From positions 1-33,233 of the forward strand of contig JAYOLW010000017.1 in assembly GCA_038120515.1 (NCBI GenBank): a DNA stretch of 33,233 nt, in the 5' to 3' direction. The position numbers and the translations under genes are program-made. Numbering within the stretch: the stretch's first letter is position 1; each line of letters opens with the position of its first letter. Positions 1 to 7,800 of the stretch are shown in pieces. Under the pieces are notes generated by a model. That model was not told the origin of the DNA and ran no database searches. It worked only from the letters and a program-made list of their open reading frames with translations. The stretch is from JADHOX01 sp038120515 (GTDB lineage: Bacteria > Pseudomonadota > Alphaproteobacteria > Rickettsiales > JABIRX01).

Positions 1-838
1 TTTACTTGAGAATCTTGAAGTTATTTTATGTAAATTATACAGATTTAGATATTTAATAAAATACTTTATGAAAATCAGGTTTCTTAAAAATTTCACTGAA
101 AGTTTTTTTAATATCAAAGCAGTTAATTCAGATTTTAAAAATCATAATATTAAAATTACTGATAGAGTACAATCTGGTAAAACCTATATTTTCTCAGATA
201 TTGCTAGTCTGCTTTATGCACCAGAGATAATTGAAGCAAGTTCAAAACTACTTACAAAATTAAATATTGAACATGAAATATTAAAACCAATGCCAACTGC
301 TATTGGTTTTGAACATTTTGGCAATACAGCAAAACTTGAGAAATATAACAATAAATTAATTCAAAAATTACAAGCTGCTGACAAGGTTATTATATTAGAT
401 CCTGCAATTTATTATCTAATGCAAAAGAACCTTGAAGATAAAGTAAATCTAATACCAATATTAGATATCATTTATCAAAACAAAGATCACTTTGCTAACA
501 TAAGTAAAAACCCAAATGAAACTATAAGACTTTATAGCCATTGTATTGCAAACTCTATGCAGCCAGATCATTTTAAAAAATGGCATGATATTGTAAATAA
601 GATAGGCCTAAACATTGAAAATGTAAGCCAGAATTGCTGCGGTATGGCCGGTTTTTATGGCTACCAAGCAGAGAATTTTCAAATCTCAGAAGCTTTGTAT
701 AAAGCTAATGTTCAAGAATTAACAAATGAAGATTTATATTTTGATGGCATTTCTTGTCATCTACAAAACACAAGATTTGGCTCCAAGAAATCTAATCATA
801 TAATCCAAAAGCTTGCAGCATTAATTGACCCAATATAA
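1..838 (+). CDS. FAD-linked oxidase / Fe-S oxidoreductase (YdiJ-like), C-terminal part
   Basis: The reading frame is open from base 2 through to the stop, so the ATG at 68 is internal and the gene enters from the left edge. The visible part matches the C-terminal cysteine-rich (CCG) domain of large YdiJ-type proteins, which join a GlcD-like FAD domain to a GlpC-like Fe-S domain and oxidise 2-hydroxyacids such as D-lactate or D-2-hydroxyglutarate. Seen directly: an SHC motif near residue 157 of the part after the ATG, a CCGMAG motif about 35 residues later and a later SCH. The CCG-type cysteines bind a cluster or substrate in related proteins. The FAD half is outside the window, so the substrate cannot be called. 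A stand-alone CCG protein is less likely because no stop precedes the ATG. Confidence 0.75.
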   Translation, partial: LLENLEVILCKLYRFRYLIKYFMKIRFLKNFTESFFNIKAVNSDFKNHNIKITDRVQSGKTYIFSDIASLLYAPEIIEASSKLLTKLNIEHEILKPMPTAIGFEHFGNTAKLEKYNNKLIQKLQAADKVIILDPAIYYLMQKNLEDKVNLIPILDIIYQNKDHFANISKNPNETIRLYSHCIANSMQPDHFKKWHDIVNKIGLNIENVSQNCCGMAGFYGYQAENFQISEALYKANVQELTNEDLYFDGISCHLQNTRFGSKKSNHIIQKLAALIDPI

Positions 839-895
839 TTGACAGACAATAAAACATCATATATCGCAGCTATTTTACAACTTTAAGATAGCTTT

Positions 896-2125
896 ATGAC
901 AAGACAAATAACTACAGCAAATCCACATCATAAATATTTAGGTGTTGGCCAGGGAGGTATGATAGTAGTGGAACCTATAACTGCTGAAATCCAAGGGTTA
1001 TTTATATCGGACCTAGTGACTTGCGTTGGTTTATATTTTACTGATGGTACCAAACATGCTTTAATCCATTTTGATCAATTTGTAACCCCAAAAGATGTAA
1101 ATGACCAAATTCAAGTCTTTAACTTCAAAGAAATTACACAAATAATTATTCTATCAAATCATAAGCTTTTAGAAAAATTTCCAGCGGCATATCGACATTA
1201 TCAATTATCACTTGCAAAGGCTCAAGAGGTTACAAAAACATTAGCTTCAGATCCTAAAATAATAAAAGAACATACAGTAGAAACAGAAGCAGATTTAACT
1301 GGCAGAGCTTTAATAGATTTAGACAGTCACGTTCAAAATATCTCAAAATCAGAATTTAGGAAATCAAGCAAAATCTCCCCTGCAGTCTTGGAATATCGAC
1401 AAGCTAAGAGAAATCTCTCATATTTATTTCAACCACCAAATGGTCAAACCTTAGATCTTCAATTTAGTACCATAGAAGCTACATCTCCAAGATTATTTGG
1501 TATTAGCAATAGAGATTTACGTAACTTAATACGTAAGTTTGAAAATGCTGAACTGGACGCTCAAACATTAAAAGACATTAATAGTAGAACTAATAACCAA
1601 GCTCATCATTATTTAAGTAGAGAAATTAACATTATTAGCGGAATTGAACGAAATCATCAAATAATTACAGTTCCATTTTCAAATAATAGTGAAGCTCGTT
1701 TACAGCTTGTAGCAAAACATTCGGAAATGGGCGATCGCTTTCTAAAGCTTCAGCAAAAAATTAATGTTAATGATAACACAAAATTACAAATCAAAGCTCC
1801 TGTTGAATTATTAAATAAAAACGACCGTGAAAAACTTGGGATTGATATCGTTAAAGTTAAGAAATTAAATAGTTCAGAACAACAAATACTAAAAAAACTA
1901 ATTGATGGCATCACTTTTTCTCAACCATCATATCAAAGCGATAAAATGCTGTTAACATTTCCGATTGAGGAGAAATCAAAATCAAGAGGTATTATCCAAA
2001 ACATAATAACAAAATCTGATGCACAAATTGAAGAAATGCTTCATGAATTAACAGGTAGATTTATAGAGCCTAACAATGAAAAACCTCCTATTGAGACTAA
2101 TGCTAAGATTGCAAGAAGCCGTTGA
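896..2125 (+). CDS. Unknown protein, 409 aa, N-terminal CheD/CNF-like Cys-His pattern
   Basis: I do not recognise this gene as a named family. ATG start, no clear Shine-Dalgarno, no signal peptide and no membrane segment. The first 70 residues include GVGQGG, then DLVTCVGLYF and ALIHFD, with the Cys 15 residues before the His. The CheD/CNF1/BLF1 deamidase fold uses a Cys-His pair, preceded in many members by LGSC or LSGC, at about this spacing. The remaining 300 residues are polar and mostly helical in character, with no repeats I can define. A TTGACA at 839-844 with a weak TATATC at 860-865 could be its promoter. The deamidase reading is inference from a short pattern; a structural or unrelated role is equally possible. 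Confidence 0.7.
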   Translation: MTRQITTANPHHKYLGVGQGGMIVVEPITAEIQGLFISDLVTCVGLYFTDGTKHALIHFDQFVTPKDVNDQIQVFNFKEITQIIILSNHKLLEKFPAAYRHYQLSLAKAQEVTKTLASDPKIIKEHTVETEADLTGRALIDLDSHVQNISKSEFRKSSKISPAVLEYRQAKRNLSYLFQPPNGQTLDLQFSTIEATSPRLFGISNRDLRNLIRKFENAELDAQTLKDINSRTNNQAHHYLSREINIISGIERNHQIITVPFSNNSEARLQLVAKHSEMGDRFLKLQQKINVNDNTKLQIKAPVELLNKNDREKLGIDIVKVKKLNSSEQQILKKLIDGITFSQPSYQSDKMLLTFPIEEKSKSRGIIQNIITKSDAQIEEMLHELTGRFIEPNNEKPPIETNAKIARSR

Positions 2126-2264
2126 CATCGACTGCCACCTAAAGCGAAGGAGTATTCAATCAAAATGAAGATAAAAATATTACCAAAACTATCCAATCTT
2201 GGCGATTGCAAATTAATCAGTTGAGCCATATGCTTAAAAAAGCAAATATCAAAAGAGGCTCTAA

Positions 2265-2909
2265 ATGCGCAAGGCATTTTCATTAATTGAATTATCGGTT
2301 GTCATAATAATTATTGGCTTACTTACAGCATCAATAACTGCAGGAATTGGTGTTATCAAATCAGCTAAAACTCGTGCTCTAGTCAGTGATCTAAAAGAAT
2401 ATGAGACATCATATTATGGTTTTTTCTCAACTTATTCCGGCTACCCTGGCGATATCTCAAATGCCGCATATTTTTGGAGTACAGCAATAAGCGGCGATGG
2501 TGATGGCAACATTGAATATGACACAGGTTTAGCAACTGATGAATTTGCAAATGCATGGGTCCATCTTGCTCTAGCTGGATTTGTTCCTGATGATTTTGAA
2601 GCTTTAGAATACCCAACAGCAGAAGATGAAGCAATCAATTTTATCATGATTTATTATTCTGATTTATATTCTAGTTTTGGTAATTCTATAACTCTAGAAA
2701 CTGTTAGTTTTGGCGGTGTTATGACGCCGCTTGAAGCATATCAACTAGATTGTAAGATCGATGATTGCGCACCAACAATTGGTGAAGTTATGGTAGCAAA
2801 TGGCGATGGGGTTACTGCTTCGGCTTTAACATGCATTAATGCATCAAATGAACTAAATACTAAAGATGTTCATACCGACGAATGTAGAGTCATTATGTGG
2901 TTAGATTAA
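2265..2909 (+). CDS. Type IV pilin / pseudopilin-like protein (orphan)
   Basis: The N-terminus is a class III prepilin signal: a short basic leader MRKA, then FSLIELSVVIIIIGLL, with Glu at position 5 of the mature form and a hydrophobic helix of about 20 residues. A prepilin peptidase would cut before the Phe, although the residue before the cut is Ala rather than the usual Gly. The globular part has a YPGDISNA segment and an Asp/Gly-rich SGDGDGNIEYD loop that could bind calcium, plus four Cys in the C-terminal third. An AGAGG-like ribosome site lies about 8 bases before the ATG. No assembly ATPase, platform protein or peptidase is nearby. The stop is close to the next gene, which may be coupled. 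Confidence 0.8.
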   Translation: MRKAFSLIELSVVIIIIGLLTASITAGIGVIKSAKTRALVSDLKEYETSYYGFFSTYSGYPGDISNAAYFWSTAISGDGDGNIEYDTGLATDEFANAWVHLALAGFVPDDFEALEYPTAEDEAINFIMIYYSDLYSSFGNSITLETVSFGGVMTPLEAYQLDCKIDDCAPTIGEVMVANGDGVTASALTCINASNELNTKDVHTDECRVIMWLD

Positions 2910-2926
2910 TGCCGAAAGATAATAAA

Positions 2927-3898
2927 ATGCGCGCCTTAATAACATATGAGGAAGCAACTGGCTATAAAAGACAGATTGAAAAACTTGATATACCTAAATT
3001 AAACGCAGGTGACATCTTAATTAAAACCCAATATTCCTCTCTTAATTATAAAGATGCATTATCTGCATCTGGTCATAAAGGCATTACCAGAACATACCCA
3101 CATATCGCCGGTATTGATGTTGCAGGCATAGTGACAGAGTCAAAATCATCTGAATGGCAAAAAGATGATGAAGTCATTTGCACAGGTTTTGATCTTGGTA
3201 TGAATATCAATGGTGGTTTTGCCGAATATGTTGCAGTTCCAGGTAATTGGTGCCTAAAAAGGCCAAAAGAGCTTACGCTAAAAAAGGCAATGATATTTGG
3301 TACCGCAGGCCTTACAGCTGCACTATCTGCACTTCATATCATCAACCATGATTTGTTACCCGAAGAAAATAAAATTTTAATCACCGGGGCCGCAGGTGGC
3401 GTTGGCTTATTATCAGCTTTACTTATGCAAAAGCTTGGTTTTAAGGTAACAGCTACAACAAGAAACCCTGAGAACAGCTTTCTACGAAACTATCAATTTG
3501 CTAACATTATAGCTACAGATTCTTTAAATCTATCATCAAACAAACCACTTAATCAAAGGCAATATAATGCAGCCATTGATACTTTGGGCGGTAATATCTT
3601 AAGTAACATCCTCAAAATCATTGATTATCATGGAGCTGTTATCAGCTGCGGCAATATTTTAGGTAATGATTTTAATGCATCAGTCATACCTATGATTCTA
3701 AGAGGTATTAGCCTAATTGGTGTTACCTCTGCAAACGCTAAGATAGAGAGTAGAAAACAAGCTTGGCAATTACTTGGCCAGAATAAAGCCATAATTAATG
3801 ATAGCATTTATCAAGAAATTGGCCTAAATGAACTTTCAGAATATATTGATAATATGCTTCAGGGCAATCATAGCAAAAGAACAATAATTGCATTTTAA
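2927..3898 (+). CDS. acuI: AcuI/YhdH-family acrylyl-CoA reductase (NADPH), MDR superfamily
   Basis: Medium-chain dehydrogenase/reductase of the quinone-oxidoreductase type. It contains SSLNYKDALSASG and AGIDVAG in the catalytic domain and a Rossmann nucleotide-binding segment ITGAAGGVG near residue 150, with SCG and MILRGISLIGV near the end. Members reduce acryloyl-CoA to propionyl-CoA with NADPH and detoxify acrylate. The start chosen gives MRALITYE and 323 residues, matching E. coli YhdH (324). An ATG at 2909 overlapping the previous stop (TAATG) and a GTG at 2897 are alternatives that would add 6 or 10 residues; the 1-base overlap would imply translational coupling. No zinc-binding cysteines of the ADH type are seen, as expected for this subfamily. 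Confidence 0.85.
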   Translation: MRALITYEEATGYKRQIEKLDIPKLNAGDILIKTQYSSLNYKDALSASGHKGITRTYPHIAGIDVAGIVTESKSSEWQKDDEVICTGFDLGMNINGGFAEYVAVPGNWCLKRPKELTLKKAMIFGTAGLTAALSALHIINHDLLPEENKILITGAAGGVGLLSALLMQKLGFKVTATTRNPENSFLRNYQFANIIATDSLNLSSNKPLNQRQYNAAIDTLGGNILSNILKIIDYHGAVISCGNILGNDFNASVIPMILRGISLIGVTSANAKIESRKQAWQLLGQNKAIINDSIYQEIGLNELSEYIDNMLQGNHSKRTIIAF

Positions 3899-3899
3899 G

Positions 3900-4619
3900 A
3901 TGAAAGAACAAAAAACAAATTTTAAAAAACTCACATTTCTAGGTTTTACAACAATTATTACAATTGGAGTTTTTTATTTAGGAGTCTGGCAAACTTCTAG
4001 GCATTTTGAGAAAAAAGCCCTAATTGAAAATTACCAAAGTCAAATTCAAAAACCTATTAGGACTATCACTAATCTTGATGAAAATGATCCAATATCAGAT
4101 CGTTTTCAAATTTTTAATGTAAGAGCAAAATTTAGCAAAGATAGTGAGATTTTTCTTGGTCCTAAACAAATTGGCAAAACAGTTGGTTATAACATTATTG
4201 GTTTATTTGAAACTGAAAATAACCAACATTTTGTTTTAAATCTTGGCTTTATTCCACTCGATGATAAAGAAACATTATCAATCAATACTGAATTTCAGGA
4301 CCTAACTATTTTACAACATAAATTTCGTGGCAGAAGAAGTATTTTTATCCCTGAAAACCAACCAAATAGTAAGTTCTGGTTTTATCTAGATCATAAATCA
4401 TTGGCTGCGCATTATAACAGTGAGATTGCTCCGGTATATTTCCATTTATTATCAGATGATTACGCCCCTATGATCAAACAATTTGATAAGAATGAAGCTA
4501 ATTTCTTTAACGGTCATGCTAAATATGCTGTTACCTGGTTTCTTTTAGCCTTTAGCTTATTTGTCCTCGCTATAATTTATATGCGCGTGGAAGGGATCAA
4601 ACCTTTTAATAAAAAATAA
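3900..4619 (+). CDS. SURF1 family cytochrome c oxidase assembly protein
   Basis: SURF1 (Shy1-type) protein of about 239 residues, which helps insert haem a during aa3-type oxidase assembly in the inner membrane. It has the family architecture: an N-terminal membrane helix followed by GVWQTSRHFEKK (family signature G-x-WQ-x-x-R-x-x-x-K), a periplasmic central domain with FVLNLGFIPL and PVYFH, and a second membrane helix after HAKYAVTWF near the C-terminus. The ATG at 3900 is used, just after the stop of the acuI-like gene; an in-frame TTG at 3888 would overlap that gene. Its presence implies a haem-copper oxidase elsewhere in the genome. It ends tail to tail with terC. Confidence 0.88.
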   Translation: MKEQKTNFKKLTFLGFTTIITIGVFYLGVWQTSRHFEKKALIENYQSQIQKPIRTITNLDENDPISDRFQIFNVRAKFSKDSEIFLGPKQIGKTVGYNIIGLFETENNQHFVLNLGFIPLDDKETLSINTEFQDLTILQHKFRGRRSIFIPENQPNSKFWFYLDHKSLAAHYNSEIAPVYFHLLSDDYAPMIKQFDKNEANFFNGHAKYAVTWFLLAFSLFVLAIIYMRVEGIKPFNKK

Positions 4620-4620
4620 A

Positions 4621-5340
4621 TTAAGCTTTTAGTTTTTTACGTTTTCTAATTTTCATATTCACAACCTCAATGAATAGGGAAAAAAGCATAGCAAAATAAA
4701 TATAACCTTTTGGTACATGAAGTCCAATACCTTCGCCAACAAGCAAAACTCCAATCATCATAATAAAGCTTAATGCTAGAATTTTAAAAGCTTGATTCTT
4801 CTCAATAAAATCTGAGATATATTTAGACATAAAAATCATCACAAACATTGCAATTGTCATAGCAATTATAATAACCATTACAACTTCAGTTAAACCAACT
4901 GCGGTAATAACAGAATCAAATGAGAAAATAAAATCAATTAATATGATTTGAAGTACTGTCATCACAAAAGCGCCTTTGAAATTTTTAACCGAGAATTTTT
5001 CATCTTCACCAGCAACTTCACTATGCATCTCAAGGGTTGCTTTAGCTATAAGAAATAAACCACCACCCAGCATCATTAAATCTTTGCCAGAAAATTCCAT
5101 GCCAAAAAGATTCAGCCAAGGCTTTTTAAGACCCATGATCCACACTACAGCAAATAACAAACCTATACGCATAAATAACGCAAGTAACAGACCAATGATT
5201 CTAGCGGATTGCTTTTGTTTTTCTGGAAGATGCGCGACAACTAACGCAATAAATATGACATTATCAACACCAAGTATGATTTCAAGAGCAGTTAAAGAAA
5301 TAAGACTGGTGAGAATCTGGTAATCGAGAAGTAATTCCAT
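4621..5340 (-). CDS. TerC/YgdQ family integral membrane protein
   Basis: Polytopic membrane protein of 239 residues with about seven hydrophobic segments. Family signatures are LEIILGVDNVIFIALV near the N-terminus and IDFIFSFDSVITAVGL in the middle; the paired acidic DN/DS residues inside membrane helices are typical of TerC proteins, which are linked to metal (Mn) export or to metalation of exported proteins. The C-terminal tail is basic. The ATG lies about 8 bases after a predicted transcription start. It is convergent with the SURF1 gene with a single base between stops. Metal specificity cannot be read from the sequence. Confidence 0.88.
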   Translation of the reverse strand: MELLLDYQILTSLISLTALEIILGVDNVIFIALVVAHLPEKQKQSARIIGLLLALFMRIGLLFAVVWIMGLKKPWLNLFGMEFSGKDLMMLGGGLFLIAKATLEMHSEVAGEDEKFSVKNFKGAFVMTVLQIILIDFIFSFDSVITAVGLTEVVMVIIIAMTIAMFVMIFMSKYISDFIEKNQAFKILALSFIMMIGVLLVGEGIGLHVPKGYIYFAMLFSLFIEVVNMKIRKRKKLKA

Positions 5341-5354
5341 AAAGTAATAAAAGT

Positions 5355-5382
5355 TTTATATTATTGACTAGTTTGATCTCAA
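5355..5382 (-). promoter_or_regulatory. Candidate sigma-70 promoter for terC
   Basis: On the minus strand TTGAGA (plus 5377-5382) is followed after 16 bases by TATAAA (plus 5355-5360). The expected start of transcription falls near 5348, giving a leader of about 8 bases before the ATG at 5340, with no Shine-Dalgarno. Confidence 0.4.
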
Positions 5383-5461
5383 ATAATTAACAATAATAAT
5401 TTGACTTTTTTTCATTAACTAATTTATTCAAAAATAAGTTGCTAATCAATCACTTCAAATC

Positions 5462-6406
5462 ATGCGTAGAGAGAGTCAAAATTTTGCCTTAGACAAATTC
5501 ATAGCTGATCATAGCTTTACCGACTTTATTAACCAAATTGGCTTTGATGCTTCAAACCTTCATGGGCGAAAACCAATTAATTTAGCCACCGAATTGAACA
5601 AAATAGGAGTTGTAGAAGATCTATTATTATTTGGCGCCAATCCAAATTTATTGGATAGCTCTGGTAATGCACCAATACATATCGCGACCGAAAATAATAA
5701 CTTATATCTTCTTAAAATTTTAGCTAAAAAAGCAAATCTTGTTCAAGAAAATTTAGCTGGAGACACAGCATTATTAATTGCTTCTAGAAGTTGCAACATA
5801 GCAATTATTGAGTTCTTACTTTCACTTAATCCGCAACTTAATTTTGCAACGGATGGTAAAAATGTATTATTTGCATTAATTATGTTTGCAACTACTCCAA
5901 CAGATATAGAAAGAAATGAATCAAAACATTCTGAATCAAGAGCTTTACTGCATGAATTAACAAACCTCGCATTATATACACAAATGCCAAAGCAAACGGA
6001 TATTCCAGCAGTATCAGAATCAGAAAATTTTATATTATCTGATCACAAAATTTTAGAGCTTAAATCTAGTTTAAAATCGATAATAATACAAATTTTAAAA
6101 ACCAATATCATAGGTAATATTGATGATTATGAATTTTTATTATCAGATTCTCAAGATATTAACTTACATGTTCTTTTTATTATAAATCATAGCCTTGAAA
6201 AACATCCTAAATTTCACTCTTTTGATGAATTTAAACAATTTAAGGTCAAACAAGAATTAATCGATTCGTTGCAACAATTACCTGACAATCATGAAATTTT
6301 TACCAATAGATACACAAGCAAAAGAGCTATTGAATATAACTCCATGAAATTTATTGATGATTATTTTGTAAAAACATCAATTATTGATATGGTTAAATTA
6401 CGTTGA
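5462..6406 (+). CDS. Ankyrin-repeat protein
   Basis: Protein of 314 residues with about three ankyrin repeats between residues 35 and 135: GRKPINLATELNK...LLLFGANPN, SGNAPIHIATENN...LAKKANL and AGDTALLIASRSCN...LLSLNPQ. The remaining C-terminal half is polar and helical with no recognisable domain. Ankyrin proteins bind other proteins; in intracellular Alphaproteobacteria many are secreted effectors, but no secretion signal can be shown here. No signal peptide or membrane helix. It stands alone between terC (divergent) and a gap-containing region. A weak TTGACT at 5401 might be part of its promoter. Confidence 0.8.
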   Translation: MRRESQNFALDKFIADHSFTDFINQIGFDASNLHGRKPINLATELNKIGVVEDLLLFGANPNLLDSSGNAPIHIATENNNLYLLKILAKKANLVQENLAGDTALLIASRSCNIAIIEFLLSLNPQLNFATDGKNVLFALIMFATTPTDIERNESKHSESRALLHELTNLALYTQMPKQTDIPAVSESENFILSDHKILELKSSLKSIIIQILKTNIIGNIDDYEFLLSDSQDINLHVLFIINHSLEKHPKFHSFDEFKQFKVKQELIDSLQQLPDNHEIFTNRYTSKRAIEYNSMKFIDDYFVKTSIIDMVKLR

Positions 6407-6556
6407 TAAAAATTTAGATAAATCAAACATTTTAAAACCATAGATTGCTAACACATTTAATGCAATCCTAGTTGCTCCAATTTTGGTATAGGTTTTTCTA
6501 GATGATTGATCAGGATTTAAAAAAATTCTTATATCTAGAGACTTACTAGAATCTTT
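6398..6556 (-). pseudogene. Possible C-terminal gene relic beside an assembly gap
   Basis: A minus-strand frame of 52 codons with no start codon at its head (in-frame stop at 6557-6559) reads like protein: KTYTKIGATRIALNVL, AIYGFKMFDLSKFLST, stop. It ends inside the 3' end of the ankyrin gene (9-base overlap). Its upstream side runs toward the 10-N gap at 6574-6583, so it may be the tail of a frameshifted or insertion-broken gene. No family recognised; could also be chance. Confidence 0.2.
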
Positions 6557-6597
6557 TTAGACCTATCATAGTTNNNNNNNNNNTTTTCTCAAAAATA
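6407..6597. other. Intergenic stretch with 10-N assembly gap
   Basis: Non-coding on the plus strand. The N run at 6574-6583 has the placeholder length used for scaffold joins of unknown size, so more DNA, such as an insertion sequence, may be missing. A 6-base match GACCTA occurs on both sides (6560-6565 and 6601-6606), too short to count as a target duplication by itself. Confidence 0.5.
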
Positions 6598-7725
6598 TTA
6601 TGACCTAAACCGTTTTAAATATTCAATTAATAATGGATCAGTAACTCGGTATTGATCTTTGTCTTTTTCTAGGTGACCAGCTTCAAGTAATTTCGCTATA
6701 TTAAAAGATATCGAACGCGGTGTTAAATTAACCTTACTAACAAACGCTTTGGAATTTGGTGACTCTATAAAACCATCATTTTTGGCTATCGCTGTAATTA
6801 CATTTTCTTCAGCTTTTGAAAAATTATTAAGCAATGATTCAAAACGAGATTGCCGCATTTCAAGCAACCTGATCAATGAATCATGAATTATTTCCTCAGA
6901 TATTTGCTGATTTTTATTTTTAAGATTAATCTCATAACAAAGCATATTAATTGCTTCAGGAACTCTCTGCATCAGATCCTGAATTAATTTTGAATTCTTT
7001 AGCTTAACTTTGTTACCATTTTGGATGAATCTTTTATTCATATAAATATGATATTCCTCATATTTAATGGGCTTTATCACCACATCATTACCAAAATTTG
7101 CTAGCGGCGCATGTGGCTTGACGAAAATATCAGCCAAAATATGCTTCTTAGATCCTAAAACAATAACTGGAATATTAATATTTTGAAAAATATTACGAAG
7201 CCTAGCTTCTGACTCTTCGACTCTCACAATATCTTGAAATTCATCTAAAACGATCAAAGAATTATAATCCTTGGAAATATTCTTAATTATAGTAAAAATA
7301 TCCTCAATTGATATCTCCTCATCTTTTATAACTGTATTGATATTTAATCTTGGAATATTGCCTTCAATCGAGAAATTTATCGAAGGTCTTAATGATTTTA
7401 AATATGCCTTACTAGATTTTAGAATATTTCTAATTGGCATCGATTTTTTCATTGATAGTTCAAGGCCATTTTTTAACCTCATCGTTAGGCTTTCAATATC
7501 TTTTACACCCATCAAATCAACAAATAGGACAAAAGATTTTTTATGCTCTTTTTCAAAATCTGGCATAATAATTGATTTAACCAGAGAGGTTTTACCATAA
7601 TTTCTTGGCGCAAACAAAACAACATTTTGATTGTTTTTAACATGTTCTTTAATTCTTAAAGTCTCATCTTTAAGATTACAAATATTAGCGCGATCAAGGA
7701 TTCGATCATAGATAAATTTCAACAT
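6598..7725 (-). CDS. AAA/STAND-type ATPase (archaeal-ATPase-like) with C-terminal winged helix
   Basis: Stand-alone ATPase of 375 residues. Walker A is APRNYGKTS at 39-47, which lacks the usual first Gly; Walker B is SLIVLDEFQDI at about 156-166; a sensor-like strand VIVLGSKKH follows near 190. The last 100 residues (EENVITAIAKNDGFIESPN... LTPRSISFNIAKLLEAGHLEKD) look like a winged helix-turn-helix. This is the layout of the Arch_ATPase (PF01637) group, whose members act in regulation, defence or mobile elements; the exact role is unknown. The ATG is directly preceded by T6 and a perfect palindrome, without a ribosome-binding site. The stop region lies just after a 10-N gap, but the C-terminus looks complete (YLKRFRS). 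Confidence 0.82.
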   Translation of the reverse strand: MLKFIYDRILDRANICNLKDETLRIKEHVKNNQNVVLFAPRNYGKTSLVKSIIMPDFEKEHKKSFVLFVDLMGVKDIESLTMRLKNGLELSMKKSMPIRNILKSSKAYLKSLRPSINFSIEGNIPRLNINTVIKDEEISIEDIFTIIKNISKDYNSLIVLDEFQDIVRVEESEARLRNIFQNINIPVIVLGSKKHILADIFVKPHAPLANFGNDVVIKPIKYEEYHIYMNKRFIQNGNKVKLKNSKLIQDLMQRVPEAINMLCYEINLKNKNQQISEEIIHDSLIRLLEMRQSRFESLLNNFSKAEENVITAIAKNDGFIESPNSKAFVSKVNLTPRSISFNIAKLLEAGHLEKDKDQYRVTDPLLIEYLKRFRS

Positions 7726-7732
7726 AAAAAAA

Positions 7733-7759
7733 CGGTATTATACCAATGGTATAATACCG
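7733..7759 (-). promoter_or_regulatory. Perfect 12-3-12 palindrome, candidate operator of the AAA ATPase
   Basis: Arms CGGTATTATACC and GGTATAATACCG are exact inverted complements around a 3-base centre. On the minus strand the palindrome is followed by T6 and at once by the ATG at 7725. It contains TATAAT and TATACC -10-like hexamers, so it covers the promoter. It could be an operator bound by the winged helix of the ATPase, or a hairpin followed by T6 acting as a terminator or attenuator. Confidence 0.6.
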
Positions 7760-7770
7760 GCCATATAATT

Positions 7771-7776
7771 TGTCAA
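7771..7776 (-). promoter_or_regulatory. Consensus -35 box upstream of the AAA ATPase
   Basis: The minus strand reads TTGACA here. Seventeen bases downstream lies TATACC, inside the first arm of the palindrome (in minus-strand direction), so a repressor on the palindrome would block the promoter. The TATAAT in the second arm is 28 bases away, too far to pair with this box. Confidence 0.4.
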
Positions 7777-7800
7777 GCAAGCTACTATAGTTAAATATTT

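Noticed and set aside
2165..2224. Short plus-strand frame (19 codons plus stop) with AAGGAG at 2147-2152
   Set aside because: The Shine-Dalgarno-like sequence is 12 bases from the ATG, longer than usual, and the peptide has no family or conserved feature; likely chance.
2041..2283. Minus-strand ORF of 80 codons
   Set aside because: Shadow frame across the end of the unknown 409-residue gene and the pilin start; no start context or family.
6560..6606. GACCTA on both sides of the gap at 6574-6583 as a target duplication
   Set aside because: Only six bases and not placed at the gap edges; removal restores no reading frame.
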